DNA from: Acanthochlamys bracteata
Taxonomy: Eukaryota > Streptophyta > Magnoliopsida > Pandanales > Velloziaceae
Length of the DNA stretch: 64,000 nucleotides
NCBI GenBank assembly: GCA_019914995.1
Contig: CM034137.1
Span: 5,173,155-5,237,154 of the forward strand
Direction of reading: 5' to 3'
Position 1 is the first letter of the stretch; each line of letters begins with the position of its first letter. The notes under the pieces were generated by a model. That model saw only the letters and a program-made list of their open reading frames with translations. It searched no databases and had not been told where the DNA came from. Shown here piece after piece: positions 1 to 16,200 of this stretch. The position numbers and the translations under genes are program-made.

Positions 1-3489
<3,489 letters not shown>

Positions 3490-4236
3490 ACGTTGGAGCT
3501 CATTCATACCAGTTGAAAGGTACGATAACTTCCAATTGTTTTTTGCCAGGAAGACTACTGCTTTTCCTCTATTTATGGGTTGTACAGGCATATTCAAAAG
3601 CGCCTGCTTTCAAAAAACAGGTAGCTCTGGAAAGTTTCTGTTTACCGTTCTTGCACTTGCGTTAATCTCCGTCAACTACAAGAGGTTGCAGACAACCTTT
3701 ATCTCAGAGACAGATGCGACAGCACTTGTCACACCAGATCTACTTTGTTGTTTAAAGAGTCGCGTGGATATTCTACGAACATATAAAATTACTTGTCGTT
3801 GCTTCGGTTGCATCTTCTCTAATTTGGTCTCTCTTTTTCTTTTTCCCAGAAGATTTCCATGTTTATATTGTGTGCCAATTTGCAACTGATTTAGTTGTTA
3901 TGGTAATAGCTTCAATTGAACTCTTGGGAAATCAAACCACAGAAGTTCATCAAAGTATCACCACGGCTAACGACTAACTGAACTTGCAAAATATATGCAT
4001 ATTTGTAGAACTCTAGCCAACAGATCCAAGTACCAGATAATAGAAGTATCCGGACAAACAATGTCCTAAACACAATCTATGATATATATAAGGGACCTGT
4101 ACATCAGTAATAACAACTGAATTTGCATGGACAACCTCATAGTTCTGTAATGAAATCTTACCAACTGGTACTAGTGTATTTATAAGCAAAGGATTAAAAG
4201 AAAATATCAAGAGGGCATCTTTCAAGGAAAAACATT
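3490..4236. other. Convergent intergenic region with 3' UTRs of DHFR-TS and the Tm-1-like gene
   Basis: The two genes meet tail to tail here, with stop codons 747 bp apart. A GT..AG pair at about 3521-3588, with a T-rich stretch before the AG, could be an intron in the DHFR-TS 3' UTR; this is inferred from splice-like sequence only. Open frames in this stretch have no recognisable protein content. The two 3' UTRs may overlap as antisense transcripts. Confidence 0.5.
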
Positions 4237-7200
4237 TCAGTCTCCCTTTATGGAGATACATTTGTACTTCTTTACAGTGTTCGTGATAGCTTGTTCTACT
4301 GGTAGCCTTTCCATGCTCGATGCACCATAAAATCCATGGACTCCCTTAGTGCTCTTTAAGATGAACTCTGCCTCACGAGGACCTGAGATAGGACCTGAAA
4401 CACAAACAGTGAATTTAAATTATTCTTTCAGCTTTAATTTGTTTACATGCATGCATACTTCATCCATTTTTGAGAAAGATTATCTTTGATAGGATTCTGA
4501 GATAATATTATTGTTCCTAGAAGAAACACAGTATCAGGCTATATGGTCCTCCAAATGAGGTTGTAACAGTTATAATAATAATCCATAGTCTAATTGCAAA
4601 ACTTGAACTTCACAATGCACAAAAATTTAGCACTAAATGATCCATTATTGTTTATCGAGGACATGCAAAATTTTGTAGAAGATTATCTATAAGCAATATG
4701 GTAGCGGATCTACAAGTCAAAATACACCTACATACTTGACTTCGAGCATGTCAATCAAAAAGGTACCTCCATGGCAGAGAACAATAATATCAGGATTGAC
4801 TGCTAAGGCAGCATCTGCAATTGCTTGAACACGAAGAACACTATCATCTAGAGTGAGAGCTGTCTTTGCTCCTATCGATCCTGCTGTCGTTAGACCCATA
4901 TGTGCCACTACAACAGTAGCTCCAGCCTTTGCCATGGCAGTGGCTTCATCCTCATTGAAGCTATATGGAGTTGTCAATAAGCCTAGCCTGTGAGCCTTGT
5001 GAACCATCTCCACCTCCAAGCTGAGTAAGGGATTAGTAATAAGTGGATAACTAAATATGGCGCATCAGAAGTCTTTTGGTCAAAAGCTCAAGTGGCTGCC
5101 AGACACCAGACTTCAGAAAATGTCACATATAAGCAGCTATATAATATACTGATTGGACATTCATGACCAACAAAAAGAAAAACTACTTGCAAACAACTCA
5201 TTGTTGTAGCTTCAATGATGTTGGTAAAAGTCCATCAAAATATAAAACTTGTAGAAAATATTGGGAAGAATTCTCCAATTATTTGATGGAAATAAGAGCA
5301 GAGAAAGAGGAATCCAGAAACCATGGAAACTTACCTGTAGCCCATTCCTGTCTCTTCCAGGTTTTGTCGGAAATTACCATCAAAGAGTCCCACAGTAGGA
5401 AAGTTTTGCACCCCAACGAATCCAATTGATTCTAGCTGCTTCAGAAAGCGGTCCATTCGGCGAAATGGATCAGTTGCACATACTCCCGCAAGTACTGGTA
5501 CTCCTTTCACCACCTATACATGTCCAACAGAATTAAAGGTCTTTAGTAGAATATGCAACAACTTATTCACACTCACAAGAAAGTCGCAACATAAGAAGTT
5601 AATGAGTTTGACGGAAGACAGTATTAATGGTTCTTACAAAGAATAATCTTCTGGAAAGCATAGAAATTTGAATAAACCTTGTCATATTCCTGATTATTAG
5701 GTAGACTCAAGCAACTCTACCTCTCAGATAAATTTCCTAACTCTTCAGTTCAAAAGAATCACAGCTGAAGATAAAGAGTACTCACAGGTAACACTTCATT
5801 CGCCATTTCAACAACCACCGCATTTGCATCTGCAAAAGGTAACAAACCTGCCAAGGAACCCCTTCCCGCCATCCTAAAGCGCCCTGAGTTGTATATGACA
5901 ATAAGATCTACACCACCAACTTCTTCAAACTTTGCTGAGATGCCTGTTCCAGCACCTGCCCCTATAATAGGTATACCTTTACTAATCTGTTCCTTAAGGC
6001 TCTGTAATATAGTCTGTGTCCTCTGCAGAGTTTCTGCCATGAAGACCAAAAGATCACATTCTCCATATGATTTTCATTACAATTGTGATAATCAAGAAAA
6101 AACCAGAATGGCTGACATGTACTTTATTCTTTAATTTAAGGGAGCACACAAGGCCGCAAACAGTTAAAATCAATTGATCATTATATGTGAAGATAGGACA
6201 AGCCAGAATATTAAAGAACTAATTTATATTATTCAAATCGAAAGGCAAATGGACAATCACAAGAGCTATTTTGAACTGGTCACATCTGTAGGAACCGAAA
6301 AAGGGGGGTTGAGCATGCACTAATGCTAATAATGAATAGACGATCTCTAGTACCAGAAATTTACTATGTCATTGTAATTAAGGCTAGGTTGGCTGATCTC
6401 TGCTGCTTACTAAATCATAATCTTCTTTAGAAGAAACACAAGAAACAAGCATAGAAACCTGGTTTGGCATCAGGAAACCTAATCGGAGATTGACATATTA
6501 CTGTCTCATCCAAGGTGCCTGACTCAAAATTATAATCTTCCTTCATGGCGTTTTGCTTCTTTGGAATAACAACACTTCTTCGTGGAGTGGAAACTGTAGA
6601 GAGTTTGACATTCATCTCCAGAAATGAGTTGACCAATGCGTCCGCAAAGTCGGGATCATTAATATGGTACGGTAACACCTTTACCTATAAAAGAAAGAGG
6701 TTTTGTATTCAGAAATCTGTTGCATGCCAATAATTGATGGCAACTACTAGGAGAAAGCTACATATATAATAAGATATACCTCTCGTTCTTCATTTTTCTC
6801 AATAAGCTTGTCAAATTCGTTTATAAGTGCCGCAGAAACCTCTGGATCGTAAAATGCCTCTCCTGGTGCATCTAGTGCAGAAACACCCTTTTGTGGTAGG
6901 CAAATACAAACTTTTGAAGACGACTTATTTAGCTTTTCAGCTATGAATCTAGCGAATTTCTTGTTTTCTTCCAGCGTAGTTCGCATGAGTGTAACCTGCG
7001 AAATACTTCATTCATCATTTCTTGTTCTTTAAACAACCACAACTTTTCCTTAGCACTGTTCCAATTCTTTGATAAGAACCCAAGATTACTTGACTCTTTT
7101 AGGTACAAGAATCTATAAAATTTATGTAACCCAAGATTACATTACTCAAGCAGGTACAGATATCAATAAACTTTTGGTACATATTCTGCAGGTGAAGGAA

Positions 7201-9166
7201 ATTCATGTATAAGACTTTAGAGATTAAAATGAAATATGAGAAAAAGCTTTAAAAATCAGGATAAGCCAATAGCATAGAGTAATTCTAAGTCCTCAATATA
7301 TGAACGTTGTGTATCTATTCTATTCTTACCTGCTCATTGTGTATGTGGAACTTTCTGTCTTCAAAGGTAGAAGGTACAGTATGTCTTGCTCCAAAGTTCA
7401 CCATATCTAGTGCCCCTACACTAAGAACCAAAGGAATCTTGTTCTCTATAATGGCATCAAATCTGTTACTGTCACAAGCCATAACACCACCAACTATATG
7501 ATCTGCAACTTCTGTAGTTGTAATGTCCAAGACACCCTGCATTATTCAAACAAACATTATAACACTAAACTTGTTCAATTATCATGCTCGATCAGTATTA
7601 AGGATTCAAGTCTTCAAAAGTTTCAAGTAGAAACCTAGAACTGGAAACATGAATGAAACAATAATCAAAGAAGGAATAAAATTATCGGCAGAATTGAGAC
7701 AGAAAAAGTAGATGTCATATCTAAATAGTCTCAGGATCCATTTTGCTCAATTGTTCAGCATAAATTTCACAATAAAGTAAGTTGTCGAGCTTGAAAAATG
7801 AGCTAGACATACTTGTATGAAGCCTCCTCTAACAAGATCTTCCATCGCTTTCCCACCGACGCCAGTTACATGAAACACTAGTGGTTCAAACCCTTCTTTT
7901 ACCAATCTTTCCTTTACTGCAGTAACACATGGAGTCGTGACCCCAAACATCGTAATGCCAACAGTATGTTTCTTGGAAATCTCACTAAAATTATCTGATT
8001 TCAGTAATCTTCCAATGAACATTCCAGCTGCAGCTGCTCCAGCACTAGAAAGGACAAGTCTACTAACATTGTTGATACCACAGATGTCAACAACAGATGG
8101 AATGAGTACTAGATCAGATACCCCAACATAAGGCTCAGTTTGACCGCTAGCAACAGTAGATACAATCACTTTAGGCAATCCTAAGGGAAGGGATCTGAAA
8201 GCAGGAGCAATCAAAGAAGTTCCCCCACTGCCTCCAAGGCCAATGGCTCCAACAAGGCTACCATCTTCATGAGCTTTTGTTAGAAAGCACTGAAGTGCTT
8301 TACTCATTATAGCAATTGCTTCACCTCTGTCATCTGGAAGCTTGATAGCAGACTTCCCTTCAGTGCTCTGGAAACAAGCAAGAATAGCATCTCTGCGCAC
8401 AAATGTAATGTCCCCGAAGTGAGGTGCTTCATTCCGACTGGTGGAGATATCGAGCACACTAACTTTTATCTGCATTTTAAATGAAAAAAGGAAAAAACCA
8501 AAAAACCACCATAAAGATTGAAATTACAAGTTCAAATTACAATAATACTTCAATTATTTATACTGTCAAATCCAACTGCCCATATGACATATTCTACACA
8601 ATCAGAACATTAATAAATACACTTGGAAAAAGTTGTAAAAGAGAAAACATCAAAAATTCAAGGCTAGACGTTAAATCTAGTAGCCAGTCACAAGTTATGC
8701 TCAAAATAGGAAAGAAAAAAAGAAAATAAATCTCTTCTACTTTATAGAACATTCATGTTTTAATAATTATTATTTCCCTTAATTTTCATCCAAATCATAC
8801 TTGAAACATGATACAACTGTTTGAATCAGAAGCAGAATCACGGTGGGATAGCAAAATCCAAGAGAAAAGCCTCCATAACACTATTAGTTAGTTACTTAAC
8901 AAGTTTTATAATCAATCTTACAAAATGTCACAAACTCAAACAGATTTAATGTAGGTATGTTATAAACTCTGGGATCGATATCAAGATAGCGAGCAGCACA
9001 AAAGAAGAACAAATGAAATAAATACCTTGAACGATGAGGAGGGTTTGGAGAAGACGGAGAGATTTGATCGGATGCAGTCGGCGAGAAAGCGGAGCTCCTC
9101 CAGCTTCGTGTCCGCCGTTCCGATGCAGAAAGCCGTGTACAACTTCTCGCCACCGCCGCCCGCCAT
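4237..9166 (-). CDS. Tm-1-like protein (UPF0261 N-terminal region plus TIM-barrel signal-transduction-like C-terminal domain)
   Basis: Nine exons by GT..AG borders, high to low coordinate: 9026-9166, 7813-8469, 7330-7536, 6780-6995, 6459-6684, 5786-6033, 5335-5513, 4767-5020 and 4237-4394. All phases agree and give 761 codons plus stop, close to the 754 residues of tomato Tm-1. The ATG at 9166 is followed within a few codons by FCIGTADTK, the usual family start. A glycine-rich GLGGSGGT (about residues 124-131) lies in the half that in Tm-1 binds ATP and tobamovirus replication proteins. The C-terminal domain (about 483-761) contains [27 protein letters not shown] and [15 protein letters not shown] and ends in [18 protein letters not shown]. 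In tomato, particular Tm-1 alleles inhibit tobamovirus RNA replication. Most plants carry an ortholog whose ordinary role is unclear. No broken frame is seen. The identity is sure; a resistance function is not implied. Confidence 0.96.
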
Positions 9167-9549
9167 AACCCTGATTCTTCCCAACCTTACCAGATCCGCT
9201 CAAGATCTCTCTGATCTGTTTCTGTTTCTCCTGTCAAATGAAATACACTTGCTGCAGAGACGTTGTTGATTTATGAATTTGTTAATCTTCACTTTTTTAA
9301 TTTATCTCTCGGTTTTCTTCCCAACTTTTGAGTTTATGGAGTTTGGAAGTTATTCAGGCCTCGGGTTGATGAAGGCTGCCCAGAGGAGGCACCACAGCAG
9401 TTAGAAGTTGTAGAACTGCAGTTCCTACTTTGCAGCAGAAAATAATCCTACAGCTCCGTGTGCTGGATTCTTTATCAAAACAATTAATGCATAGACCAAT
9501 TTAGTTACAAATTTACTAGATCCATATTATAATTTATTCTCTAACTTTA
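9167..9549. other. Upstream region of the Tm-1-like gene
   Basis: This is the 5' flank of the - strand gene. The CT-rich sequence just above the ATG (9170-9260 on +) suits a 5' UTR. I see no TATA box I would defend. Confidence 0.4.
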
Positions 9550-10092
9550 GGACCCGTTTAGAATAGCTGAAACTAAATGCTTATTAAAATTAGTAGCTTA
9601 TTTCCCAAGTAAGCAGTTCGATATATTTTTTAATAAGCAGCTTATTTCATAAGTGTGCTCGGCAAAAAGCGCTTATTTTTTAAGTAAGTTAAAAATAAAT
9701 TTTGAGTGAAAAGTGTCACAAACTGATAGAGAATATAAATGATTGAAACATATCTTAAGATATGTAATGAGTGATACACGTTAACTTTGTGATTTCTTTT
9801 CATATAATTTAGTTTTATTACTTTTATTTATTTTAATTTTTTATATATTTGTTTATAAAAATTAATATTTGATATTAATTTTATCTATATACATTGAAAA
9901 ATTAATAAAATGAGATCGGAACACAAGTTAAACATGGTGAAGTATCAAACACATTTCGTCCTAAGGACGCGCGTTATTTTTTATAGTATCGAGAATAAAA
10001 AAATCATTTCACATCACTATGCGGTTTATAAATAAGTCGCTTATAACTAGTGGCTTATTTTGAATAAGCCGGCACATCCAAATGAGCTCAAA
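9550..10092. mobile_element. hAT-like MITE, about 540 bp
   Basis: The left end reads GACCCGTTTAGAATAGCTG and continues into runs of CTTATTT. The complement of the right end reads CATTTGGATGTGCCGGCTTA and also continues into AAGC/CTTATTT runs. The imperfect terminal inverted repeats, AT-rich interior and lack of an open frame suit a non-autonomous hAT-type element. I could not fix an 8-bp target duplication by eye. Confidence 0.5.
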
Positions 10093-10221
10093 CCATGTTG
10101 GGAATAAATTCAAATAACCTTACCCAAACCAAGTCTTAGGCCATGTTCAGGACGCATTTTTGCTGATTTTACCCCCAACAAAAGCATCCCGTAGTAAAAA
10201 GTTTGTTTGTCAATCCCTATG

Positions 10222-10351
10222 GGCATGTTTGGATGTAATTTTTTTAGCTTTTGGATAAAAAAAAGTACAAAACAGTTAAATATTTATCTTACGATTACTA
10301 CTTTTCATTAAAATAAGCTATTTATTTGCTTTAGAAAAAATTATCAAACAT
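10222..10351. mobile_element. Small MITE, about 130 bp
   Basis: The left end GCATGTTTGGATGTAATTTT and the complement of the right end GATGTTTGATAATTTTTT form inverted repeats around about 80 bp of AT-rich sequence. It lies directly beside the PIF/Harbinger remnant, whose own edge starts GGGCATGTTTGG. Confidence 0.5.
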
Positions 10352-10395
10352 CGGGCATGTTTGGCTAAGCTTAAAATTTAGAGCTTTTGAACGAA

Positions 10396-10860
10396 AGCTT
10401 AGAATTTAGAATGAGGTTTTATAAGATCTGCAGCTAACCTCATCACAAATTCCAACACCTTATGAAAATGTCTATGAATTGTTTCGCCAGAATGATTAAG
10501 GATGTCCTGACATATTCTATTTCCAAGATTATGTGCACAAGTTATTAAAAATATTGCAACATGTTCATGAATTGACATTTCTCGTGATGGTTTCAAACTA
10601 TAAAACCTTGTCAAGTCATCACAGAGTTGTAAAAAGGTCGGCAGCTTCATTCGAAAATTTTGATAGCAACGAATTTCGTTTGCTTCTAATATCTCCGACA
10701 TAAATATATTACCAGTACGTATAGATGTATGGACAGCACGTTTCCTTGAGTTTTTTTCATAATATTGATTTACTGCCTGACTTGCATGCTCAAAAAATTT
10801 TGCTAATTCGTCTTCACTATCATGATCTTCTTCATCATCGCTACTACTCTAAGAATCCAT
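10396..10860 (-). pseudogene. PIF/Harbinger transposase, N-terminal remnant without the DDE domain
   Basis: Reading down from the ATG at 10858-10860, the protein has an acidic start, then a helix-turn-helix-like region of the HARBI1/DUF8040 kind (LCDDLTRFYSLKPSREMS, then VAIFLITCAHNLGNR and SGETIHRHFH), ending at DLIKPHSKF and a stop at 10396-10398. A TAG is present at codon 4 (10849-10851), so the ATG cannot open the frame. Family members run about 400 residues with a DDE nuclease domain after this point. Here the sequence jumps straight to what looks like the element terminus, so the nuclease has been deleted. An internal ATG at 10701 starts the intact 100-codon stretch. Confidence 0.85.
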
Positions 10861-11274
10861 TTAACTACAAATATATAAATTAAATAAACTGTTAATATAT
10901 TTAATCATAATAAACGGAACAATTTAACGATCACAATTAAAGCATATATAGCAACAACACAAAATATAACAAATTTTATTAACACAATTTCAATATTCAA
11001 GCAATATTTTTGAAATAAATACACAATACAGCAACATCCAGCACTATTTTAATATATAATATTATAATATAAAATTTAATATTACAATATAATAATAGTA
11101 CAATATTCAACTAAATATTATATTAGATAACATAAATATTATAGTGGATGACGTACCTATAAATATTACAATAGGTAACATACAACTAAATATTACAATA
11201 GATTACATATAACATCATACAACATAAGCATTACAACATAAAATATTACTACAATATTATAGCATACGACATGT
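10861..11274. other. AT-rich spacer between the two PIF/Harbinger ORFs
   Basis: Very AT-rich, with repeated short motifs such as AATATTACAATA. No open frame and no recognised site. Confidence 0.5.
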
Positions 11275-12282
11275 TTAATGCTTGCCAAGTCCAAAATAAT
11301 TGAAATGAAAATTCAACCAACTAAGGCGAGCTTCATTATCAGCAAAGCTCATAAAGATTTTTCGATTATCTTTTTTACCCATCACACATGCTGAGTAATT
11401 CCATAGATCATTTTTGTACTCTATCTCCGGAATGTTAGTAAGTATTTGTATGCATTGTTCAGGGGTAGCTATCTCTACAGCTGCGCGTTTCTCACGTGCT
11501 ACCGTTCCAATATCATAAACATCTTCCCTTGCACTAGTTGAGACTTTCTCTTTCTACTACTACTATTTGTTCTTTGTTGTTGGGACATAAAGGCTGACTC
11601 CGGCGAAAAAAGATCGCTATCGGTGATGATATGAAAAGGTACTTGAGATGGCTCAATTGTTTGGTTAGTTTGAACATCATCACTATCTCCACTGCCTTCC
11701 AAATCCTCAACTTGAGTTTGTTCACAATCCACTTGGATTTGTGATGGTGCGAAAGCATGCGCACCAGTGGCAGCAACACCTTCAAACAGAACTTCGTAAT
11801 GATCGCGAATCATCGATAAATCCTTTCCTTTAAACTTTCTCAACGCAGAATTTGTCTAAAAAGAATAAAAAATAATATATACATAATTAACATTGCTAAG
11901 CGTTGGAAATCAACGATGTATTAATATTGCTAAAAAATATTACCTTAATTTTTTTCTCCCACCACTCATCATCTGCAATAACTGTCTTGCGAGTGGAATC
12001 CCATCCTAAGCCGGACTCTCCACGGATCAATTTCTTATAATTTTGCCAATCAGTTTTCATGGAATCCCAATGATTTTTCAATACTTTACGTCTAACCTCA
12101 CGGCCAGTGACCTCCTTAAATGCTTGTATGATTTGTCACCCTCGTACATTAAAATGTGTGTTTGGCCTATTACCCTTATGTATTTCTTGTTCACAAAACT
12201 CAATAAACTTTAAATGAAGAGATTCTGTCCATTTGAAAGGTGAGTTTCTTTTCTCTCGCGGCATTTTGTTAGAAGAGTCCAT
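11275..12282 (-). pseudogene. Myb/SANT-like DNA-binding protein of the PIF/Harbinger element
   Basis: This is the accessory protein that, with the transposase, binds element ends in this superfamily. From the ATG at 12280-12282: a basic start, the Myb/SANT-like domain with FKWTESLHLKFIEFC, then KNHWDSMKTDWQNYKKL and GWDSTRKTVIADDEWWEKKI. An intron is likely at 11856-11943 (GT..AG, phase 0), and the second exon runs NSALRKFKGKDLSMI and onward. Two lesions are visible. A TGA at 12136-12138 (codon 49) replaces a tryptophan position of the domain. A one-base frameshift lies near 11540-11555, after which the reading continues in another frame to TAA at 11275-11277. The call is firm; the gene is inactive. 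Confidence 0.85.
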
Positions 12283-13900
12283 CTAAATATATAAACATAT
12301 AAACAATTCTCAAACTGTTACTATATAATTGTTTAAAGATATTAACATCACTATAATTGCTACGCCTAGAATTATCTATATAAACATAATATACCTATAA
12401 ACAATAACAATCAACATAGCAATAATCAAGTAGTCATTTACAATGGATACTACTATGTAGTAAACAGTAACAAGAAACTCTAACACATAGTCGAGCAGAG
12501 TTTGTTATTTAAGTCACTAATAAGTTCCAAGGTAATGAAAACTAGGTGCATCTCCATTCCGATGGACAAATATCATTGAAGTGAATGTTCAATATATTAC
12601 TAATATTTGCATTTACAATATCATAGAAGGACAAATTTTTCTAGAAAGGACAATGCTACAGAAGTTATTTGAAGTGATTTTTCTAGAAACGTTAACACTA
12701 TGTTTATACATAGAAGGACAAATTTAAACCCCCTTTACTACAGAGAAGCAACAGCAAATGAAACTTTCAGGATCAAAATTTAAACCCCCTTTGCTTATAT
12801 ATAGAAGGACAAATTGTTAACACTATGCTTCCAGCAGTAAGCACTGTGCATTTACCTAAGCAAAAACTTTGAAGTTAAGGTGCTTTTTCCTATAACTATC
12901 AAGACAATGCTAAGAGCAAAAGGCTTTTCCTATATCTCTACAGCTGCTAACTTACAAGCAAAGATAAAGGAAACAAAAATTGCTACTTACAGCTGCTACT
13001 TATAGTGTCAAATTTCAAAGCTAAAATGAGCAAAAACTAAGGTGCAGACCTAAGTAAAAACTTTGAAGTTAATGTGCTTTTTCCTATAACTATCAAGACA
13101 ATGTAGTAGTTTTTTCCAGAGCAGTGGCAGTAGCAGTGCATGTAGCAGTTTTTTCCTTCTTCTTTTTTTTCCATTTCATCAATAGCTAACCCAAAATAAA
13201 AACAATGTTATTGGGTATGAATATCATCAAGAGCTAGTAAGAACACTTAACCTACAGAGTCATGAGCAATGGTATTTTTTTCCTTCCTTTGTTTCTTTTG
13301 TGCTGTGTTTGGCTCTGATTTTGACAGCAATGGTACTTCTTTTAACTAGCAAAAGTACCATTGCTGATGAGCATATAGATCCCCCTTTCATCAAGAGCTA
13401 GTAAGAACACTTAACATTAATATAACCTCTTGCCTGCCCCACTTAACCAAATATGACTCATACAATCAGCTAGGATAATAACAAGCATATAGATTCCTAC
13501 TGCACTTGATATATCCAGTCAATCAAACCAAACATAAAAGCAAAGACAAAGGAACTATACCAGTTCAAGGAGGATAGCAGTCTTGTTGTTGTTAGAATCG
13601 GCAAAATATGGTTTCAATCGTTGCTCATTATCCTTGAGTCTACCTTTCTCTTCATCAGCAACTTCAACTGCTCCATAAGAAAAACTCTTATCATAGCAAC
13701 CCCCTTAATTTAAGCTTTCTATAGAATAAGTATAACCGTGCATTGTATAACAGAACTTACTATCCAAGGTTGAACTCCTTTCTTAATTTCATCCATTTCA
13801 TTCTACTGGAACAATTTTGCTCTACTGCTGCTTGCATGTCAAATTCAATTTCTTCACTGCCAATATGCTTGATGCTCTAGTTCCACAAGTATATGGCAAG
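12283..13900. other. Non-coding stretch with short direct repeats
   Basis: No recognisable gene. Several short direct repeats occur: a roughly 54-bp segment at 12855-12908 recurs at 13049-13102; CATCAAGAGCTAGTAAGAAC occurs near 13227 and again near 13388; TAGAAGGACAAAT occurs three times between 12620 and 12820. This may be the upstream end of the PIF/Harbinger element or an unrelated insertion. Confidence 0.5.
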
Positions 13901-13999
13901 CTTTCCCAAGCACTAAGCTATACGGAAGCATTCCAATTTGGAGTTTGAATGTTGTGCGATAAGTCCATAATGCATCATCTAGTTTTTTTTACCAAACTT

Positions 14000-14700
14000 T
14001 CCATGAAGCGTTCACTAATTTCTCAAGTATGCACTATAATTCTCTATTTGAAATTTCAACTTGGCCGCTGATTTGAGGATAATAGGTAGTACCTTCAACT
14101 CGAGTAGTTTGAAACTTCCTACTCGATGCGTGACACCATTTTCCTTATAGAGATTCAAATTGAAGATTAAAAAAGTGTATACATTAACCACTAATGAGTG
14201 CTCTAGGAGTACCATACCGAGTAAAAATGCGTTTGCATAGAAGTTCACTACAGCATTGCTGTCATTTGTAAGTAATGTCACAACCTCCACCCACTTGGAT
14301 ACATAGTCAACAACGACTAAGATGTATTTATTTGAAATGAAGAATGAAATGGTCCCATAAAGTCTATTCTTCACACATCAAACCAATTCCACCTCAAGTA
14401 TATTATCCACTGGTATCTCATTCTTTCTTGAGATATTTCCTGTTATTTGGCATCGATCATAAACTACAACAAATGTATGTGTATCTCGAAATAATAAAGG
14501 CCAATAAAAACCTGATTGTAGTACCTTTGCCACTGTTTTGTTCCACCAAAGTGACATTCATATCCCTATGAATGATAATGCTGCAAGATGCTTTCCATCT
14601 CCTGTTCTGGCACACATCTTCTTATGGTATGATCTAAACAACATTTGTATAGGATTGGATCTTCACAAATGTAGTGTGTAACATAAGCAAAAACATTTTC
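14000..14700 (-). pseudogene. gypsy integrase remnant
   Basis: The - strand reads VDYVSKWVE (around 14285-14315), the block around the first catalytic Asp of the integrase core in this lineage, with weaker integrase-like sequence upstream of it to about 14.7 kb. Stops and frame changes follow. Confidence 0.8.
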
Positions 14701-15299
14701 TTTCGTTGGTAAGATAGGTCTAGAGGAATTATGCTGCTGGCTAAGTAATTCTCGAAATCTACATATAATGGAGCAGTGGTACTTTGAAGAGAAAATAATT
14801 GTTCCTCAAGGAATGCTCATTGATGGGAATGCTTAGTAGCCTCTTCACCTTGTTCTTCTTGTTCTATCTGAGAGAAGTGATCCGCCACTTGATTTTTAGA
14901 CCCCTCTCTATCTCGGATTTTCAAATCAAATTCTTACAATCGAAGTACCCATCAAATGATCCTAAGTAGCTAGTTTAGCATCTTTCTGTGTTAATATATA
15001 CTTGAGAGCTTAGTAGTCGTGTAGACTATCATTTTCGAGCAAACCAAATATGATCAAAATAGCTAGAAGCTCCTTCTCCATAGTTATATAACTCATTTAG
15101 GCATATGTCTTGCATAGTAGACAATATTAAATACTTTGTTCTTTCGCTGCCCTAAGATAGCTCCAATAGCATAGTCACTAGCATCGCGCATAATTTCAAG
15201 GCAAACCCCAAACCAGTACTATAATGATAGGGGTTCAAACTAACTTTTGTTTTATAATGTTAAAGCTTGCAAGCACTCTTCAGAAATTTAAAATGCATA

Positions 15300-16200
15300 T
15301 CCTTAAGTAGGAGGCTACATATGGGCTTTGTTATCTTTCAAAATATTTGATGAATCGGTAACAGAACCAACATGCCCATGAAAGCTTCTCATTGCTCCCA
15401 CTGAAGTAGGTTGCGGTAACTTTCCAATGACATTTACCATTTCCCAATCAACATCTATTCTCTTGACTGAAATGCGATGACCTAGAGAAATACCTTCAAG
15501 TACCATAAAGTGGCATTTTTTCTAATCAAGACTAAGTTTCCTCACATCGCTGAAAAATTGAAGTCAAATGTTTTAGACAATCATTAAATGAAGATCCAAG
15601 CACCAGGAAGTCATCCATAAAAATCTCAATGAATTCTTCGACCATATCAAAGAAAATTGCCATCTTCCATCTTTAGAAAGTGACAGATGCATTGCATAGG
15701 TCAAAAGGCATTATTCGAAATGTAAAAGTTCCATACTGACATGTCAAAACGGTCTTTTCTTGAGCTTCGAGTGCTATTGGAATTTGTTTGTAAAATAAAT
15801 TCACATCCAAAAAGCAATAATGTCAATGGCTAGCAAGTCTCTCCAACATTGATCAATGAAAGGCAATGAAAAGTGATCTCTCCGAGTAGCATCGTTCACC
15901 TTGTGATAGTCAATATATACCCGTCATCCTATGACTGTTAATATAGGAGGAAGCTCATTGTTGTCGATCTTTACTACTGTTGTTTCTCCTTTCTTTCGGT
16001 ACAACTTGCACAGGTCTCGCCCATGAGCATCGAAGATCGATAAATGATTCTTGCATCAAGTAATTTAGAACTTCTGCTCTTACCACCTCTTTCATGTTTA
16101 GATTCAAACATCGGTGATTTTCAATTGCAGGCTTGTAATTTCTTCCATTAAGATCTTATGCATGTAAACTGAAGGGCTTAAACCTTTGATATCGGCGATA
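15300..16200 (-). pseudogene. gypsy reverse transcriptase / RNase H remnant
   Basis: The - strand contains the catalytic RT block IFMDDFLV (codons at about 15602-15624). The connection towards RNase H is at 15315-15506, with SLGHRIS and KLPQPTSVGAMRSFHGH. More RT-like sequence lies upstream to about 16.2 kb. Reading frames shift repeatedly, so this is a fossil. Confidence 0.85.

Larger units (their letters stand above)
10352..12300 (-). mobile_element. Decayed PIF/Harbinger transposon with both of its genes
   Basis: Two ORF remnants in the same orientation, a Myb/SANT-like DNA-binding protein and a HARBI1-type transposase, are the hallmark gene pair of plant PIF/Harbinger elements. GGGCATGTTTGG at 10353 may be the 3' terminal inverted repeat. 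I did not find its partner beyond 12300, so the other border is only a guess. The transposase is cut before its catalytic domain and both genes carry stops, so the element is dead. Confidence 0.8.

Noticed and set aside
3536..3889. 117-codon + strand frame after the DHFR-TS stop
   Set aside because: No recognisable content; it lies in the 3' UTR region and overlaps a likely UTR intron.
8946..9203. Alternative - strand frames and an upstream TTG start for the Tm-1-like gene
   Set aside because: Only the frame starting at ATG 9166 gives the family N-terminus and the right phase at the first splice site.
9027..9269. 80-codon + strand open frame over the first exon of the Tm-1-like gene
   Set aside because: It is the antisense shadow of a well supported exon.
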